Numbered from the stretch's first letter, positions 35,128-44,789 are shown. The stretch: DNA of 64,000 bases from Pseudomonas jessenii (GCF_002236115.1 NZ_NIWT01000009.1:248001-312000); one strand, 5' to 3'. Numbers and translations are program-made. The notes: generated from the sequence alone by a model not told the origin.

Positions 35128-36128
35128 AGATTCTCGTCACCGGAGCAGCCGGCTTCATTGGTGCCCATTGCGTGCTGCGACTGTTGCGCGATGGACACCA
35201 GGTATTCGGCCTCGACAACTTCAACAGCTACTACGATCCGCAACTCAAGCACGATCGCGTGCGTTGGGTGCAGGAGCAGGCACGCCCTTTCCCGCTCTCA
35301 ATGGTTGACCTGGCCGATACACCGGCCATCGAGGCACTGTTTGCCAGGGAAAAACCGGAGATCGTGATCCACCTCGCGGCCCAGGCCGGGGTGCGTTATT
35401 CCCTGGAAAACCCCCGGGCCTACCTGGACAGCAACTTGAGCGGGTTCCTGAACATCCTCGAAAGCTGCCGCAACCACCCGGTCAAACACTTGATCTACGC
35501 TTCGTCCAGTTCGGTGTATGGCGCCAACCAGCACACACCGTACTCGGTGCACGATGGTGTGGATCATCCGCTGTCGCTGTACGCCGCGACCAAGAAGTCC
35601 AACGAATTGATGGCCCACAGTTACAGCCACCTGTTCGGTATTCCCTGCACCGGGCTACGCTTTTTCACGGTGTACGGCCCCTGGGGACGGCCTGACATGT
35701 CGCCGATCCAGTTCGCCCGGGCCATCGCCGAAGAACGGCCACTGAAGCTGTTCAACTACGGCAAGCACCAGCGGGACTTCACCTACATCGACGACATTAT
35801 CGAGAGCATCACACGCCTGATCGACCGCCCACCGCAAGCCAACGCTCAATGGGACCGCGAACAGCCAGACCCGGCCACGAGCATGGCACCCTGGCGGATT
35901 TTCAACATCGGCGGCCAGCACCCGGTAGAGCTCAAGGACTATCTGGCATTGCTGGAAAAACACATGGGGCAAAAAGTCCGGATCGAACTGCTGCCCCTGC
36001 AACCCGGCGATGTCCTCAACACCTGCGCCGATGCCAGTGAGCTGGCCCGCGCTACCGATTTCCAACCGCGTATCGAACTGGACGAGGGACTGGGGCGCTT
36101 CGTTGCCTGGTTCCGCTCTTACTACTGA
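35124..36128 (+). CDS. NAD-dependent epimerase, probable UDP-glucuronate 4-epimerase
   Basis: A 334-residue extended short-chain dehydrogenase: NAD motif GAAGFIG (7-13), catalytic YAATK (Tyr153, Lys157), and GLRFFTVYGPWGRPDMSPIQ, characteristic of the UDP-glucuronate epimerase group. Expected to convert UDP-GlcA to UDP-GalA in the cytoplasm. The start overlaps the ugd stop by four bases, which fits sequential action on the same metabolite. GDP- or dTDP-sugar epimerases are less likely given the coupling to ugd. Followed by a 44-bp gap before the initiating transferase. Confidence 0.9.
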   Translation: MKILVTGAAGFIGAHCVLRLLRDGHQVFGLDNFNSYYDPQLKHDRVRWVQEQARPFPLSMVDLADTPAIEALFAREKPEIVIHLAAQAGVRYSLENPRAYLDSNLSGFLNILESCRNHPVKHLIYASSSSVYGANQHTPYSVHDGVDHPLSLYAATKKSNELMAHSYSHLFGIPCTGLRFFTVYGPWGRPDMSPIQFARAIAEERPLKLFNYGKHQRDFTYIDDIIESITRLIDRPPQANAQWDREQPDPATSMAPWRIFNIGGQHPVELKDYLALLEKHMGQKVRIELLPLQPGDVLNTCADASELARATDFQPRIELDEGLGRFVAWFRSYY

Positions 36129-36172
36129 CTGCGTCCCCCATACCGCACACGGCTGAACTCTGCGGAGAATTT

Positions 36173-36919
36173 ATGTCTGAACACGAAAAAAGTTTGCCAC
36201 TTGGCAATTTGCGTAGAGAAAAGCGCCTGGACCCCGAACAGCGCATGCGCATGGATGCCGCGATCCACATGCAGGGTTGTGGCTGGATAACCGGTCGCGA
36301 AGGTGGCCGGCCATGGACCCTGTCGCGCACCAACCGCGTCCTGGCCTGCTTCGGCGCGCTGCTGATCCTGGTGCTGATTTCCCCGGTGCTGCTGGGGCTG
36401 GCGCTGGCCATCAAACTCACCAGCCCGGGGCCGGTGATGTTCGTGCAAAAGCGCACCGGTTACCGCGGCCGCATGTTCGGCATGTACAAATTCCGCACCA
36501 TGGTCACCAACGCCGAGGAACTCAAGGAGTCCCTGCGGCACCTGAACAAGCACGGTACCGACGCCATCGATTTCAAGATCGACAAGGACCCGCGCATCAC
36601 CGGTATCGGCGGCTTCCTGCGGCGCACCAGTCTCGATGAGCTGCCGAACCTGTTCAACGTGGTGACCGGCGACATGCGCCTGGTAGGCCCCAGGCCGACT
36701 TCGTTCAATGCCTACCGCTACAAGAACAAACACCTTGTGCGCCTGAGCATCTACCCCGGCATGACCGGCCTGTGGCAAATCTCCGGGCGCAGCAATATCG
36801 ATTTCGACCAGCGCGTTGAGTTGGATCTCACCTACATCTCCCAGCAGAGCCCGCTGCTTGATTTGAGGATTCTGTTGAAAACCCCTTTAAAAGTTTTCAG
36901 CGGACAGGGAGCGAGTTAA
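36173..36919 (+). CDS. Initiating undecaprenyl-phosphate phosphosugar transferase
   Basis: A 248-residue WbaP/PglC-type monotopic phosphoglycosyl transferase. One hydrophobic segment (ACFGALLILVLISPVLLGLA) is followed by the catalytic core: SPGPVMFVQKRTGYRGRMFG, YKFRTM, DPRITGIGGFLRRTSLDELP and VGPRP. It puts the first sugar-phosphate on undecaprenyl phosphate at the inner membrane, starting repeat-unit assembly. The large N-terminal domain of WcaJ or PssY types is missing, so this is the short form with a 50-residue charged lead. Its stop directly abuts the start of the next gene. Confidence 0.91.
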   Translation: MSEHEKSLPLGNLRREKRLDPEQRMRMDAAIHMQGCGWITGREGGRPWTLSRTNRVLACFGALLILVLISPVLLGLALAIKLTSPGPVMFVQKRTGYRGRMFGMYKFRTMVTNAEELKESLRHLNKHGTDAIDFKIDKDPRITGIGGFLRRTSLDELPNLFNVVTGDMRLVGPRPTSFNAYRYKNKHLVRLSIYPGMTGLWQISGRSNIDFDQRVELDLTYISQQSPLLDLRILLKTPLKVFSGQGAS

Positions 36920-37567
36920 ATGGACGGCTCAACGGCTAAAAGCCTCAGCATTGCCAGCCCGAGCGAGTCCAATCTGACATCGACCGTGCTCGACCAGAAC
37001 CTGCGGATCCTTTTCCTGACCGCCGCCAACCCCGGCGCAGGCACCACCACCAGCGCGCTGGCGCTGGCCAGTCAACTGGCGAAGATGAGCAGCGGCCTGG
37101 TGCTGCTGGTGGATGCCAGCCAGTCGGCGACCAACCTCACGCAACAGTTGGGGCTGAGCAAGGAACGGGGGTTTCGCGACTTGTTGTTCAACACCCAGAG
37201 CCCGCCCTTGTTGCAGGACTGCGTGGTGGACGTCTCCAGCCTGCCCTTTCACGTTCTGCCATTCGGCCGCTACTCCCGTGGCAACGAACACCTGACACCC
37301 GAGCGCCTGAGCCCGCTGCTCGATCAACTCGGCATCCGGTACCGCTTCGTGGTGATCGACGGCGACGCGGTGTATTCGGCCTCCGACACCCTGGTCATCA
37401 GCACCCAGGTGGACGGCGTGGTCCTGGTCGTGCGCTCGGAAGACACCCGCTGGGAGGTGGCCCAGGCCGCGGCCCAGCGCTTGAGCCAGGCGGGAGCGAA
37501 GCTGGTCGGCAGCGTGTTCAACCGACGCAAGTACTACATGCCCGAATGGCTGTACAGAAACCTGTGA
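36920..37567 (+). CDS. CpsD/BY-kinase-like P-loop protein lacking the Walker A lysine
   Basis: A 215-residue protein with the fold of stand-alone bacterial tyrosine kinases (CpsD/CapB) and MinD-like ATPases. The position of Walker A reads TAANPGAGTTTSALALA (NPGAGTTT at 37-44): the residue expected to be the nucleotide-binding Lys is Thr42. Walker A' (LVLLVDASQSATN) and a Walker B-like FVVIDGDAV remain, and the tail (RKYYMPEWLYRNL) has only three tyrosines. It therefore probably lacks kinase activity and may act as a structural partner of the PCP protein encoded two genes downstream. First gene after the initiating transferase. Confidence 0.82.
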   Translation: MDGSTAKSLSIASPSESNLTSTVLDQNLRILFLTAANPGAGTTTSALALASQLAKMSSGLVLLVDASQSATNLTQQLGLSKERGFRDLLFNTQSPPLLQDCVVDVSSLPFHVLPFGRYSRGNEHLTPERLSPLLDQLGIRYRFVVIDGDAVYSASDTLVISTQVDGVVLVVRSEDTRWEVAQAAAQRLSQAGAKLVGSVFNRRKYYMPEWLYRNL

Positions 37568-37589
37568 GCAGTCAGACAAGGATGACGCC

Positions 37590-38621
37590 ATGAACGCCAA
37601 GATGCTTGTCCTGCTTTTGCTGCCCCTTGCAGGTTGCTCCAGCACTTCCTCCGACGAATCCCAAGGCATGCCGGTGCAAATCCTCACGGCCCCACCGGCG
37701 AACGCCCAGGCCACTGACGTGCCCAAGGTCGAGCAGACCCTGCGCCCACAGGATGTGCTGGACGTGATCTTCCACATCAGCACCAGTGGCTCGGCCGCCT
37801 ATCGCGTGCAGTCCGGGGACACGATCGCGCTGAACTTCACCGCCGCCAGCCAGTTCAACGGCAACCAGTTGGTGCTGCCCGATGGCACCATCGAACTGCC
37901 GGGGGCCCACACCACGGTGAAAATCGAGGGCCTGACCCGCGATGAAGCACGGGACGCGATTCAGCGCGCCTACGATCGCAAACAGCTGTTCCAGCCCAAC
38001 CGCAATCAGCTGTCAGTGATGGTAGTGAGCCCGCTGGCCAATGAGTGGAACCTCAAGTCTGTGCTCAACCACCCCGGCACCGGCATGAGTCGGGAAATCA
38101 CCGTGGGCACCGACGGCTACGCCAGCTTCCCGGAAATCGGTGCCGTACCGCTGCAAGGCATGACCATCAACCAGCTGGAGGCCTACCTCAATAAACGCTA
38201 CGCCACCCTGCCGGGGCGCATGACCGTGGACGTGCTGCTCAAGTCCACCGCCGGCAACGAAATCTATGTACTGGGTGAAGTCGGCCAGCCGGGCTCCTAC
38301 CCGATCCGCCGTCCGGTGTCGGTGCTCGAAGCCCTGACGTTGGCCCGCGGTTCCAACGTCAAGGCACGCCTGGACTCGGTAATGATCATGCGGCGCAACG
38401 GCAACCAGGTGGTCGCGCATCGTTACGACGTGGAAAAAGCCTTGTCCGGCGACGCCACCCAGATCGCCTACCTGCAAGCGGACGACATGCTTTACGTGCC
38501 CAAGACCAAACTGGCCAGCGCCGGTGAGCTCGCGCGGCAACTGGCGGACGTCGTGTTGTTCCAGGGCATGGGCCTCAGCTTCAGCTACCGCGTCGACAAC
38601 AAAGACGACAACAGCAACTAA
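37590..38621 (+). CDS. Outer-membrane polysaccharide export lipoprotein (Wza/OPX family)
   Basis: A 343-residue lipoprotein (signal MNAKMLVLLLLPLAGC, lipobox LAGC). It has a polysaccharide-export (PES) region (LRPQDVLDVIFHISTSG and YRVQSGDTIALNF, both resembling the RPGDxLxIxV pattern) and a SLBB-like domain (IYVLGEVGQPGSYPIRRPVS). It should form the outer-membrane channel through which the finished polymer leaves, working with the PCP protein encoded next. Length is close to Wza-type proteins. Fifth gene of the operon; 22 bp separate it from the CpsD-like gene. Confidence 0.91.
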   Translation: MNAKMLVLLLLPLAGCSSTSSDESQGMPVQILTAPPANAQATDVPKVEQTLRPQDVLDVIFHISTSGSAAYRVQSGDTIALNFTAASQFNGNQLVLPDGTIELPGAHTTVKIEGLTRDEARDAIQRAYDRKQLFQPNRNQLSVMVVSPLANEWNLKSVLNHPGTGMSREITVGTDGYASFPEIGAVPLQGMTINQLEAYLNKRYATLPGRMTVDVLLKSTAGNEIYVLGEVGQPGSYPIRRPVSVLEALTLARGSNVKARLDSVMIMRRNGNQVVAHRYDVEKALSGDATQIAYLQADDMLYVPKTKLASAGELARQLADVVLFQGMGLSFSYRVDNKDDNSN

Positions 38622-38635
38622 CTCTCAGGTGGCCA

Positions 38636-40228
38636 ATGAATCCAAAGGAAAACTACCTGCATGAGTTCTTCAGGATCTTCTTCGCCAACAAGCAGCTGGT
38701 GAAGCGAGTTTTCCTGGTCTTTGCCGTGATCGCCGTGGTCTTGCCGCTGTTGCTCAAGCAGAGTTTCGATATCACCGCCCAGGTGATCGTGCAGTCCAAG
38801 AAAATCTCCCAGGGGGATGCCACCAGCACCCTCAATCAGGAAAACGCTTCCTTCATTCCACCGTCGCTGGCGGACATGGAGACCGAGAGCAACATCCTGC
38901 GTTCGCCGGCCTTGATCCGCCAGACCATCAGCGAGTTGCGCGAAAAGGGTGAGTACACGCTACCCGTGAGCGCCTTCAACAAACTGCTGGTGCAGCCGTT
39001 CAAACGGTTTGTCACCAATCCCGTTCGCGAACACGTGACCAACCCGGTTCGCAACTTGCTCGGACTGCAGACCGATCCGGTACGCGACACCGTGCTCGAT
39101 GCCCTCACGCAGCAAGCGTCCTCTGCCCTGAAGGTGGAAACCTTGCCCGGCTCCAACGTGATCTCGATCGTCTACCGTTTCCCTGACCCGGCCCAGGGCA
39201 CCCGGTTCGTCGCCGCCCTGCTGCAGAACTACCTGGCCAGCCGCCAGGAAATGCAATCGATCGACCTGCCACAGAGCTTCTACGAAACCAAGAAGTTGCA
39301 GTACCAGGTGCGTCTCGATGGCCTGGAAGCCAATCGCCTGGCCTTGCTCGAAAGCATCGGTTCGTCCGACCCCAAGGAAGAAATCACGTTCCGTCTCAAC
39401 GCGATCAACACCGAGGAGCAGGCGCTCAACCTGTATCAGGACCGACTGCTGCAAAGCCAGCGCTGGCTCGATTACCTGAAAACCAGCCTGGCGACCGCCA
39501 ACAACGCCAGATTCACCGACTACACCTTCCCCTACACCTTCACCACCACGGTCGACAGCGTCGCTTTCGAAGACCGCGAGATCAAGCAACTGGGTGAGCA
39601 ACTGACGACCCTGGTCAGCCGCTATATGGACGACCTGGCGGTCTTTCAGCCCGGCAGTGAGCCGATGCAAATGACCCGCGAGCAAATCATCCGGGCCCGT
39701 GGGCAATTCCTGAAGATTGTCAGCAACCGGATTCAGGAGCGCACCAGCGACCTGGCGACGATCAGCTCGGTCATCGAGCAGAAAACCGCGCGCATTGCCG
39801 AGTTCAAGAATCGTATCCACCAGTTGCAGGAAACCCGGAGCAAGCTGCGGCAGATGGACACCGAAATCAACGCGCTGCACAAGGCTTTCGCCACCTATGC
39901 CCAGCGCTTCGCCGAAAGCAGCACCGCGCGCGCACTGGACAACGACCTGTCCAACGCACGGGTACTCAGCCCGCCGTTCGAACCGACCGAAGCGGCGTTC
40001 CCCAAGCCGATGCTGATCATTCCGTTCGGAGTGTTCACCGGTTTGCTGCTGGCGATTGCCCTGGTCTATGTGCGTGAGTTCTTCGACCACCGCTTCAAGC
40101 ACCCTGCACAAATCACCCATGAACTGGGCTTGCCGGTGCTGCTGGTGATCAATGATCAAAGCACCCTGCCAAACAATCCGCACAAGAGCTGGAGCGTACC
40201 GGCCCTCGTACATTGGGTGCGCAATTGA
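38636..40228 (+). CDS. Wzz/GumC-type polysaccharide co-polymerase
   Basis: A 530-residue inner-membrane PCP protein. Helix 1 (RVFLVFAVIAVVLPLLL) and helix 2 (MLIIPFGVFTGLLLAIALVY) bracket a large periplasmic part with coiled-coil-rich stretches (about residues 220-440). There is no C-terminal kinase domain, so it resembles PCP proteins whose kinase is encoded separately; the candidate here is the CpsD-like protein encoded two genes upstream. It controls chain length and links Wzy polymerisation to the OPX channel. The stop overlaps the probable start region of the glycosyltransferase gene that follows. Confidence 0.88.
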   Translation: MNPKENYLHEFFRIFFANKQLVKRVFLVFAVIAVVLPLLLKQSFDITAQVIVQSKKISQGDATSTLNQENASFIPPSLADMETESNILRSPALIRQTISELREKGEYTLPVSAFNKLLVQPFKRFVTNPVREHVTNPVRNLLGLQTDPVRDTVLDALTQQASSALKVETLPGSNVISIVYRFPDPAQGTRFVAALLQNYLASRQEMQSIDLPQSFYETKKLQYQVRLDGLEANRLALLESIGSSDPKEEITFRLNAINTEEQALNLYQDRLLQSQRWLDYLKTSLATANNARFTDYTFPYTFTTTVDSVAFEDREIKQLGEQLTTLVSRYMDDLAVFQPGSEPMQMTREQIIRARGQFLKIVSNRIQERTSDLATISSVIEQKTARIAEFKNRIHQLQETRSKLRQMDTEINALHKAFATYAQRFAESSTARALDNDLSNARVLSPPFEPTEAAFPKPMLIIPFGVFTGLLLAIALVYVREFFDHRFKHPAQITHELGLPVLLVINDQSTLPNNPHKSWSVPALVHWVRN

Positions 40229-41319
40229 ACGCGCCGCTCGGCACCACCCACGACCTGCCGATCATTCATTTGCTCAGCAGCGGCGGCTTCTATGGGGCCG
40301 AGCGGATGCTGCTGGATCATTGCCTGGCGACGCCGGGGCAGCACCAGGTGCTGTTTCTCGATGCGCCGCCAGAACTGATCGCGCGATTTCGCGAGGCCGG
40401 TGTCGATTGCCTCGGCTGTGCAGGCCTGGTCGCGTTGCTGGGGCATTTGCGCCAGCGACGGAACCAGCGGCCACTGATCAATACGCACAACTTCAAGGGT
40501 CTGTTGTTCGGCTGGATCGGCGCTACGCTGTTGCGCCTGCCACTGGTGATCACCCAGCACGGCTTCACCCCACGCAGTCGCAAGCAGAAGTTCTACACCT
40601 GGCTGAGCCTGCAACTGTGCCGCACGGCCTCGGTGAACCGGGTGGTGTGTGTCGCCGAAAGCATTGCCGCGCTGCACCGTCAGGCCAATGTGCGCACGGA
40701 CAAACTGCAGGTGATCCCCAATGGCCTGCCGGCGGCCCACGACTTGCTGCCGCACAGTGGCGAGCGTCAACGCTGGCTGGCTGGCTACGTCGGGCGCCTG
40801 AGTAGCGAAAAAGGCCCTGACCTGTTTCTCGATGCGCTGATCCCGTTGTGTCAGCAGTACCCGCAACTGGACGCTGTGATGCTCGGTGACGGGCCGGAGC
40901 GCGAAAGCCTGCAGACGCGGATCGACGAGGCAGGCTTGCAGGCGCGCATCACACTGGCGGGCTACCAGACCGACATGGGCGCCTGGTGGCGGCAACTCGA
41001 TGCGTTGGTGATCAGCTCGCGCACCGAAGGCACGCCCATGATTCTGCTCGAAGCGATGCAGGCCGGAGTGCCGGTGGTGGCCTTCGGCGTCGGCGGGATT
41101 CCCGATGTCTTGCAGGACCGCCACAACGGCCTGCTGGCCACGCCCACCGACAGTACCGCCCTCGCCCGCCAGATCGGCACGCTGCTGGGTGACCCGGCCC
41201 TGGCCGGGGAGTTGATCGACAACGCAAAACGTACGCAACGGGATCGCTACGACCTCAAGGTCCTGGCCGAACGCTGGTCGCAGCTTTACATCCGGACTGC
41301 ACGAGAGGCGCACCCGTGA
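40213..41319 (+). CDS. Glycosyltransferase family 4 protein
   Basis: A GT-B glycosyltransferase of about 364-368 residues. The N-terminal donor/acceptor half begins PIIHLLSSGGFYGAERMLLD; the C-terminal GT4 domain has GYVGRLSSEKGPDLFLDAL and SSRTEGTPMILLEAMQAGVP followed by VVAFGVGGIPDVL, with the usual E-x7-E motif. No ATG occurs before the conserved motif: TTG 40213 or TTG 40225 must serve, both overlapping the end of the PCP gene, so initiation is probably coupled. The end overlaps the GTG of the polymerase gene by four bases. Sugar specificity cannot be read. Confidence 0.86.
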   Translation: MGAQLNAPLGTTHDLPIIHLLSSGGFYGAERMLLDHCLATPGQHQVLFLDAPPELIARFREAGVDCLGCAGLVALLGHLRQRRNQRPLINTHNFKGLLFGWIGATLLRLPLVITQHGFTPRSRKQKFYTWLSLQLCRTASVNRVVCVAESIAALHRQANVRTDKLQVIPNGLPAAHDLLPHSGERQRWLAGYVGRLSSEKGPDLFLDALIPLCQQYPQLDAVMLGDGPERESLQTRIDEAGLQARITLAGYQTDMGAWWRQLDALVISSRTEGTPMILLEAMQAGVPVVAFGVGGIPDVLQDRHNGLLATPTDSTALARQIGTLLGDPALAGELIDNAKRTQRDRYDLKVLAERWSQLYIRTAREAHP

Positions 41320-42683
41320 TTGTTCCGCTCTCGATCGTCAGTTTGCTCGGCCTGGTCTGCCTCGGTTTGCTGGCCAGCCCTTATCCGTATCTGGCGCCGG
41401 GAGCGGTACTGGGCCTGGTGGGTGTCGCGGTGCTGTACCGCAAACCGGCCTGGGGCCTGTTGGGCATTGTCGCCATTCTGCCTTTCGAAGGTCTGTTCAA
41501 GGACAGCTCACTGTCGGGCTCCAAATTCCTCGGGGCTTCGCTGGCGCTGATCCTGATGCTGCAACTGGCGACTCACCAACTGCCGAGCGAGCGCCTGCGC
41601 AGCAATATCTGGCGTTTCCTGGTCGGGTTCATGGTGCTGTACCTGCTGAGCCTGTTGAACACCGACGACATGGGCTTCTCCCTGGGCCACCTGCGCGAAT
41701 TGAGCGTCGGCCTGATTCTGTTTGTCATCACCCTGCTGGTCGGGCGTGAGTTGAACCTCGACATGTTCGCCAAACTGGTTGCCATCAGTGTCGCGGCGAC
41801 CTGCGCCATGGCGATGTTCTCTGCCAAATACCAGGACGATGGCCGTGCATCCGGGATGCTCAATGACCCGAACGACTTTGCCCTGATGATCGCCTTCGCC
41901 GTACCCATGGCGCTGTTGCTGGTGGTCCGCAGCCCGAACCGGTTGCACCGGTTGTTCTGGGGGGGCTGTACCCTCTTGCTGCTGGGCGGCATGACCAAGA
42001 CCGAATCCCGTTCGGGGCTGGTGGTGTTGCTCCTCAGCCTGTTGATCGGCGCGTGGCACTACCGCGCGCAGTTGCCACATATTCGTCCACGCTACCTGGG
42101 CTTTGCCATGCTCGGCCTGGCGATTGTGATTTCGCTGGGGCTCTATGCGATGCCGGCCGGTTACGTGGAACGCATCCAGTCGCTGAGCATCCTCAGCTCC
42201 GGGGCCAAGAGTCAGGACGCGTCACTGGGCCGTCGTGCCTCCTACATTGTGGTCGGCAGCGCCATGATCGCCGAGAACCCCTTGCTTGGCACCGGCCCCG
42301 GCACGTTCCCGCTGCACTACGCTACCACCGGTTATGCCAAGACCTTTGCCATGACCGGCAAGACCGATGACCTGTACCGTCGCGCCCACAACACCTACCT
42401 GGAGATCTTCAGTGAACTGGGAATTCCCGCCGGCCTGATGTTCGTCGGCATGCTCGCCCTGGGTTTGTACAACCTGATCCGCGCCCGCCGCGCCTGGCTA
42501 TTGCGAGGAATTGGGCATCAGGCCGATCTGATGACCCACCTGAGCATGAGTTTTCTGTCGTTGACGTTGTTCCTGATGTTCCTCAGCGCACCGAATCACA
42601 AGTACCTGTGGATCATGCTCGCGTTGACCAGCGTGCTGCGCACTAAAGCCGAAGAAGCCCCGCCGACGGAGGTCAGGGCATGA
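41316..42683 (+). CDS. O-antigen-ligase/Wzy-type polysaccharide polymerase
   Basis: A 455-residue inner-membrane protein with about 10-12 hydrophobic helices and the Wzy_C/O-antigen-ligase region: SGMLNDPNDFALMIAFAVPM, MTKTESRSGLVVLLLSL, and a periplasmic loop with NPLLGTGPGTFP and RRAHNTYLEIFSELGIPAG. In this operon it most likely polymerises repeat units in the periplasm. The start is GTG 41316 inside a GTGA overlap with the glycosyltransferase gene, and the end overlaps the next gene's ATG by four bases. Confidence 0.87.
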   Translation: MIVPLSIVSLLGLVCLGLLASPYPYLAPGAVLGLVGVAVLYRKPAWGLLGIVAILPFEGLFKDSSLSGSKFLGASLALILMLQLATHQLPSERLRSNIWRFLVGFMVLYLLSLLNTDDMGFSLGHLRELSVGLILFVITLLVGRELNLDMFAKLVAISVAATCAMAMFSAKYQDDGRASGMLNDPNDFALMIAFAVPMALLLVVRSPNRLHRLFWGGCTLLLLGGMTKTESRSGLVVLLLSLLIGAWHYRAQLPHIRPRYLGFAMLGLAIVISLGLYAMPAGYVERIQSLSILSSGAKSQDASLGRRASYIVVGSAMIAENPLLGTGPGTFPLHYATTGYAKTFAMTGKTDDLYRRAHNTYLEIFSELGIPAGLMFVGMLALGLYNLIRARRAWLLRGIGHQADLMTHLSMSFLSLTLFLMFLSAPNHKYLWIMLALTSVLRTKAEEAPPTEVRA

Positions 42684-43648
42684 ACCGCATCAGCATCATC
42701 ATCCCGATGTACAACGAGGCCCGGCACATCGCCCGGACCCTGCAAGCGGCACGACATGCCGCCGAGGCGGCCAACGTCGAATGCGAGTTGATCGTGGTGG
42801 ACAACGGCTCCGATGACCAGGGCCCGGACATTGCCCGACAGTTCGGCGCCCAGGTGCTGGTCCTGCCCGGCCTGCTCATCGGTGCATTGCGCAATCGCGG
42901 AGCGGCGATCACCAGCGGCGAATGGCTGGCCTTTATCGATGCCGACGTCGAGATGCCCGAGAACTGGCTCAAGCTGTTGTTCGACCTCGAGTCCGGCGGC
43001 CAGGCCGATGTCATCGGCCTTGACCTGCACACCCCGGCCGAAGCGCCGTGGTACGCCGACGCCTGGCAGCGTCGCACCTTGCGTCCCGATACGCAGCCGC
43101 TGCATGTCGTGCAATGGCTGCCCACTTGCAACCTGCTGATGCGCCGTCGCTGGTTCGACAAGGTCGGTGGTTTCAATGAACAACTGCGCACCGGCGAGGA
43201 CAAGGAACTGACCATGCGCCTGGTCGACGCGGGCGCGAAACTGCTCGCAGTCAACCAAAGCGTGGCGCTGCATTGGGGCTACGAAGGCAGTTGGCGGGAA
43301 TGGATGGGCAAGGAATTATGGCGCCAGGGCAGTCATCTGCAACTGCTGCGCACCCATGGCCCGAGCCTGCGCTTGCTGCGTTTTCCGCTGCTGTCGATTG
43401 CCGCCTGGTTGATCGATTTCATGGCCATTTCCGCCCTGTTCGACGGGTTCCCCCATCATTCGCTGCTGATGCTGCTGCTGACCGTCCTGCCCGCCCTGGC
43501 ACTGAGCCTGCGTCAGAGTGCCAGGCACCGCGACACGCTCCTGACCCTGCAACTCTGGGGCCTGCACTGGGTGCGCCTGCACCTGGCGGGGGCCGGGTTC
43601 ATCCTCAGCCTTTGTCATTGGAATGCCAGGAGGCCCGCCCGTGGCTGA
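42680..43648 (+). CDS. Glycosyltransferase family 2 protein, membrane-associated
   Basis: A 322-residue GT-A enzyme (RISIIIPMYNEARHIARTLQ; VVDNGSDDQG; FIDADVEMP as the DXD-containing block; RTGEDKELTMRLVDAG). The last 80 residues include two hydrophobic segments (FPLLSIAAWLIDFMAISALF and HSLLMLLLTVLPALALSL), so it is attached to the inner membrane. It adds a sugar to the lipid-linked repeat unit. Overlaps its neighbours at both ends (four bases upstream, eight downstream), in keeping with the tight operon. Confidence 0.88.
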   Translation: MNRISIIIPMYNEARHIARTLQAARHAAEAANVECELIVVDNGSDDQGPDIARQFGAQVLVLPGLLIGALRNRGAAITSGEWLAFIDADVEMPENWLKLLFDLESGGQADVIGLDLHTPAEAPWYADAWQRRTLRPDTQPLHVVQWLPTCNLLMRRRWFDKVGGFNEQLRTGEDKELTMRLVDAGAKLLAVNQSVALHWGYEGSWREWMGKELWRQGSHLQLLRTHGPSLRLLRFPLLSIAAWLIDFMAISALFDGFPHHSLLMLLLTVLPALALSLRQSARHRDTLLTLQLWGLHWVRLHLAGAGFILSLCHWNARRPARG

Positions 43649-44777
43649 ATTCATTTTCTGGTTGTGTCTGTTGCTACCGGTTTACGCCTACCTCGGTTAT
43701 CCCCTGTTATTGACGTTGCTGGCACCGTTTTACCCGGCACCGCGCCAAGGACCGGCACAACCGATGGACGTGAGCATCGTGATTGCCGCGCACAACGAAG
43801 CGCGGCATATCGAAGAAAAACTGCGCACCGTGCTGGCCCAGGATTATCAGGCCCGCTCGCTGCAAATCATCCTCGCCAGCGACGGCTCGACCGATGACAC
43901 AGTGGCCTGCGCGCACCGGGTCGAGGACCCGCGCATCACCGTGCTCGATCTGCCCCGCCAGGGCAAGGCGGCGACGCTCAATGCCGGGGTCGCGATCAGC
44001 AGCGGCGCGATCCTGGTGTTCACCGACGCCGACAACCAGTGGTCGACCGACACCCTCGGCCATTTGCTCGCGCCGCTCAACGACCCGCAGGTCGGTGGCT
44101 GCGCCGGGCACATGGTGATCCCGGTGACAGGAAAGGGGTTGAGCGTTGGCGACAGCCTGTATCGGCACTATGAAGGCTGGCTGCGCTACGTGGAAAATCG
44201 CACCGGCTGCATGGTCTCCGCCGACGGCGCATTGCTCGCCTTACGCCGCGAGTTGTTCCAGAACGTTCCGGCGGAGGTCAACGACGATTTTTTTATCAGC
44301 ACCTGCGCGCCGGTCGCGTTCAAGCGGATTGTCTACGTGCCCCAGGCCCGGGTAATCGACCAGGGTGTGGACGAAGCCGACAAGCAATTCCGTCGCCGTC
44401 AGCGGGTCACGGTGGGTGGCCTGCAAAGCCTGGCCCAGCGCCGGGAGTTGCTGAATCCGCTGACCCACGGCCTGTATGCGATTGCCTTGATCAGCCACAA
44501 GCTGATCCGCCGGCTGGCGCCGATCCTGTTGTTGCCATTGCTGCTGAGCAATTTCTGGCTGTGGGAGGATCACGGCTTTTATCGCCTGAGCCTGATCGCA
44601 CAACTGCTCGGTTACACGATGGCCATTGCCGGCCTGCTGGATTCGCAACACCGCTTGCCCAAACCCTTTCGCCTGGCCGCGTTCCTCCTGGTGACCCTTG
44701 CCGGGATGAGCATCGGCCTGTGGCAGTTCCTGCGCGGTCAGCGTTACGCCCAATGGAATCCCGAGCAAAATCGATGA
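43641..44777 (+). CDS. Glycosyltransferase family 2 protein with multiple membrane helices
   Basis: A 378-residue processive-type GT2 (AHNEARHIEEKLRTVLAQDY; LASDGSTDDT; VFTDADNQW; DDFFISTCAP; QFRRRQRVTVGG, a version of the QxxRW motif as RRRQR). One N-terminal helix (FIFWLCLLLPVYAYLGYPL) and three C-terminal ones. GTG 43641 is preferred because AGGAGG lies seven bases upstream; an ATG 18 bases earlier lacks one. The RRRQR variant in place of QxxRW fits a non-synthase glycosyltransferase rather than cellulose or hyaluronan synthase. Acts on the repeat unit at the inner membrane. Confidence 0.86.
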   Translation: MAEFIFWLCLLLPVYAYLGYPLLLTLLAPFYPAPRQGPAQPMDVSIVIAAHNEARHIEEKLRTVLAQDYQARSLQIILASDGSTDDTVACAHRVEDPRITVLDLPRQGKAATLNAGVAISSGAILVFTDADNQWSTDTLGHLLAPLNDPQVGGCAGHMVIPVTGKGLSVGDSLYRHYEGWLRYVENRTGCMVSADGALLALRRELFQNVPAEVNDDFFISTCAPVAFKRIVYVPQARVIDQGVDEADKQFRRRQRVTVGGLQSLAQRRELLNPLTHGLYAIALISHKLIRRLAPILLLPLLLSNFWLWEDHGFYRLSLIAQLLGYTMAIAGLLDSQHRLPKPFRLAAFLLVTLAGMSIGLWQFLRGQRYAQWNPEQNR

Positions 44778-44789
44778 GAGGTGCGTGCC

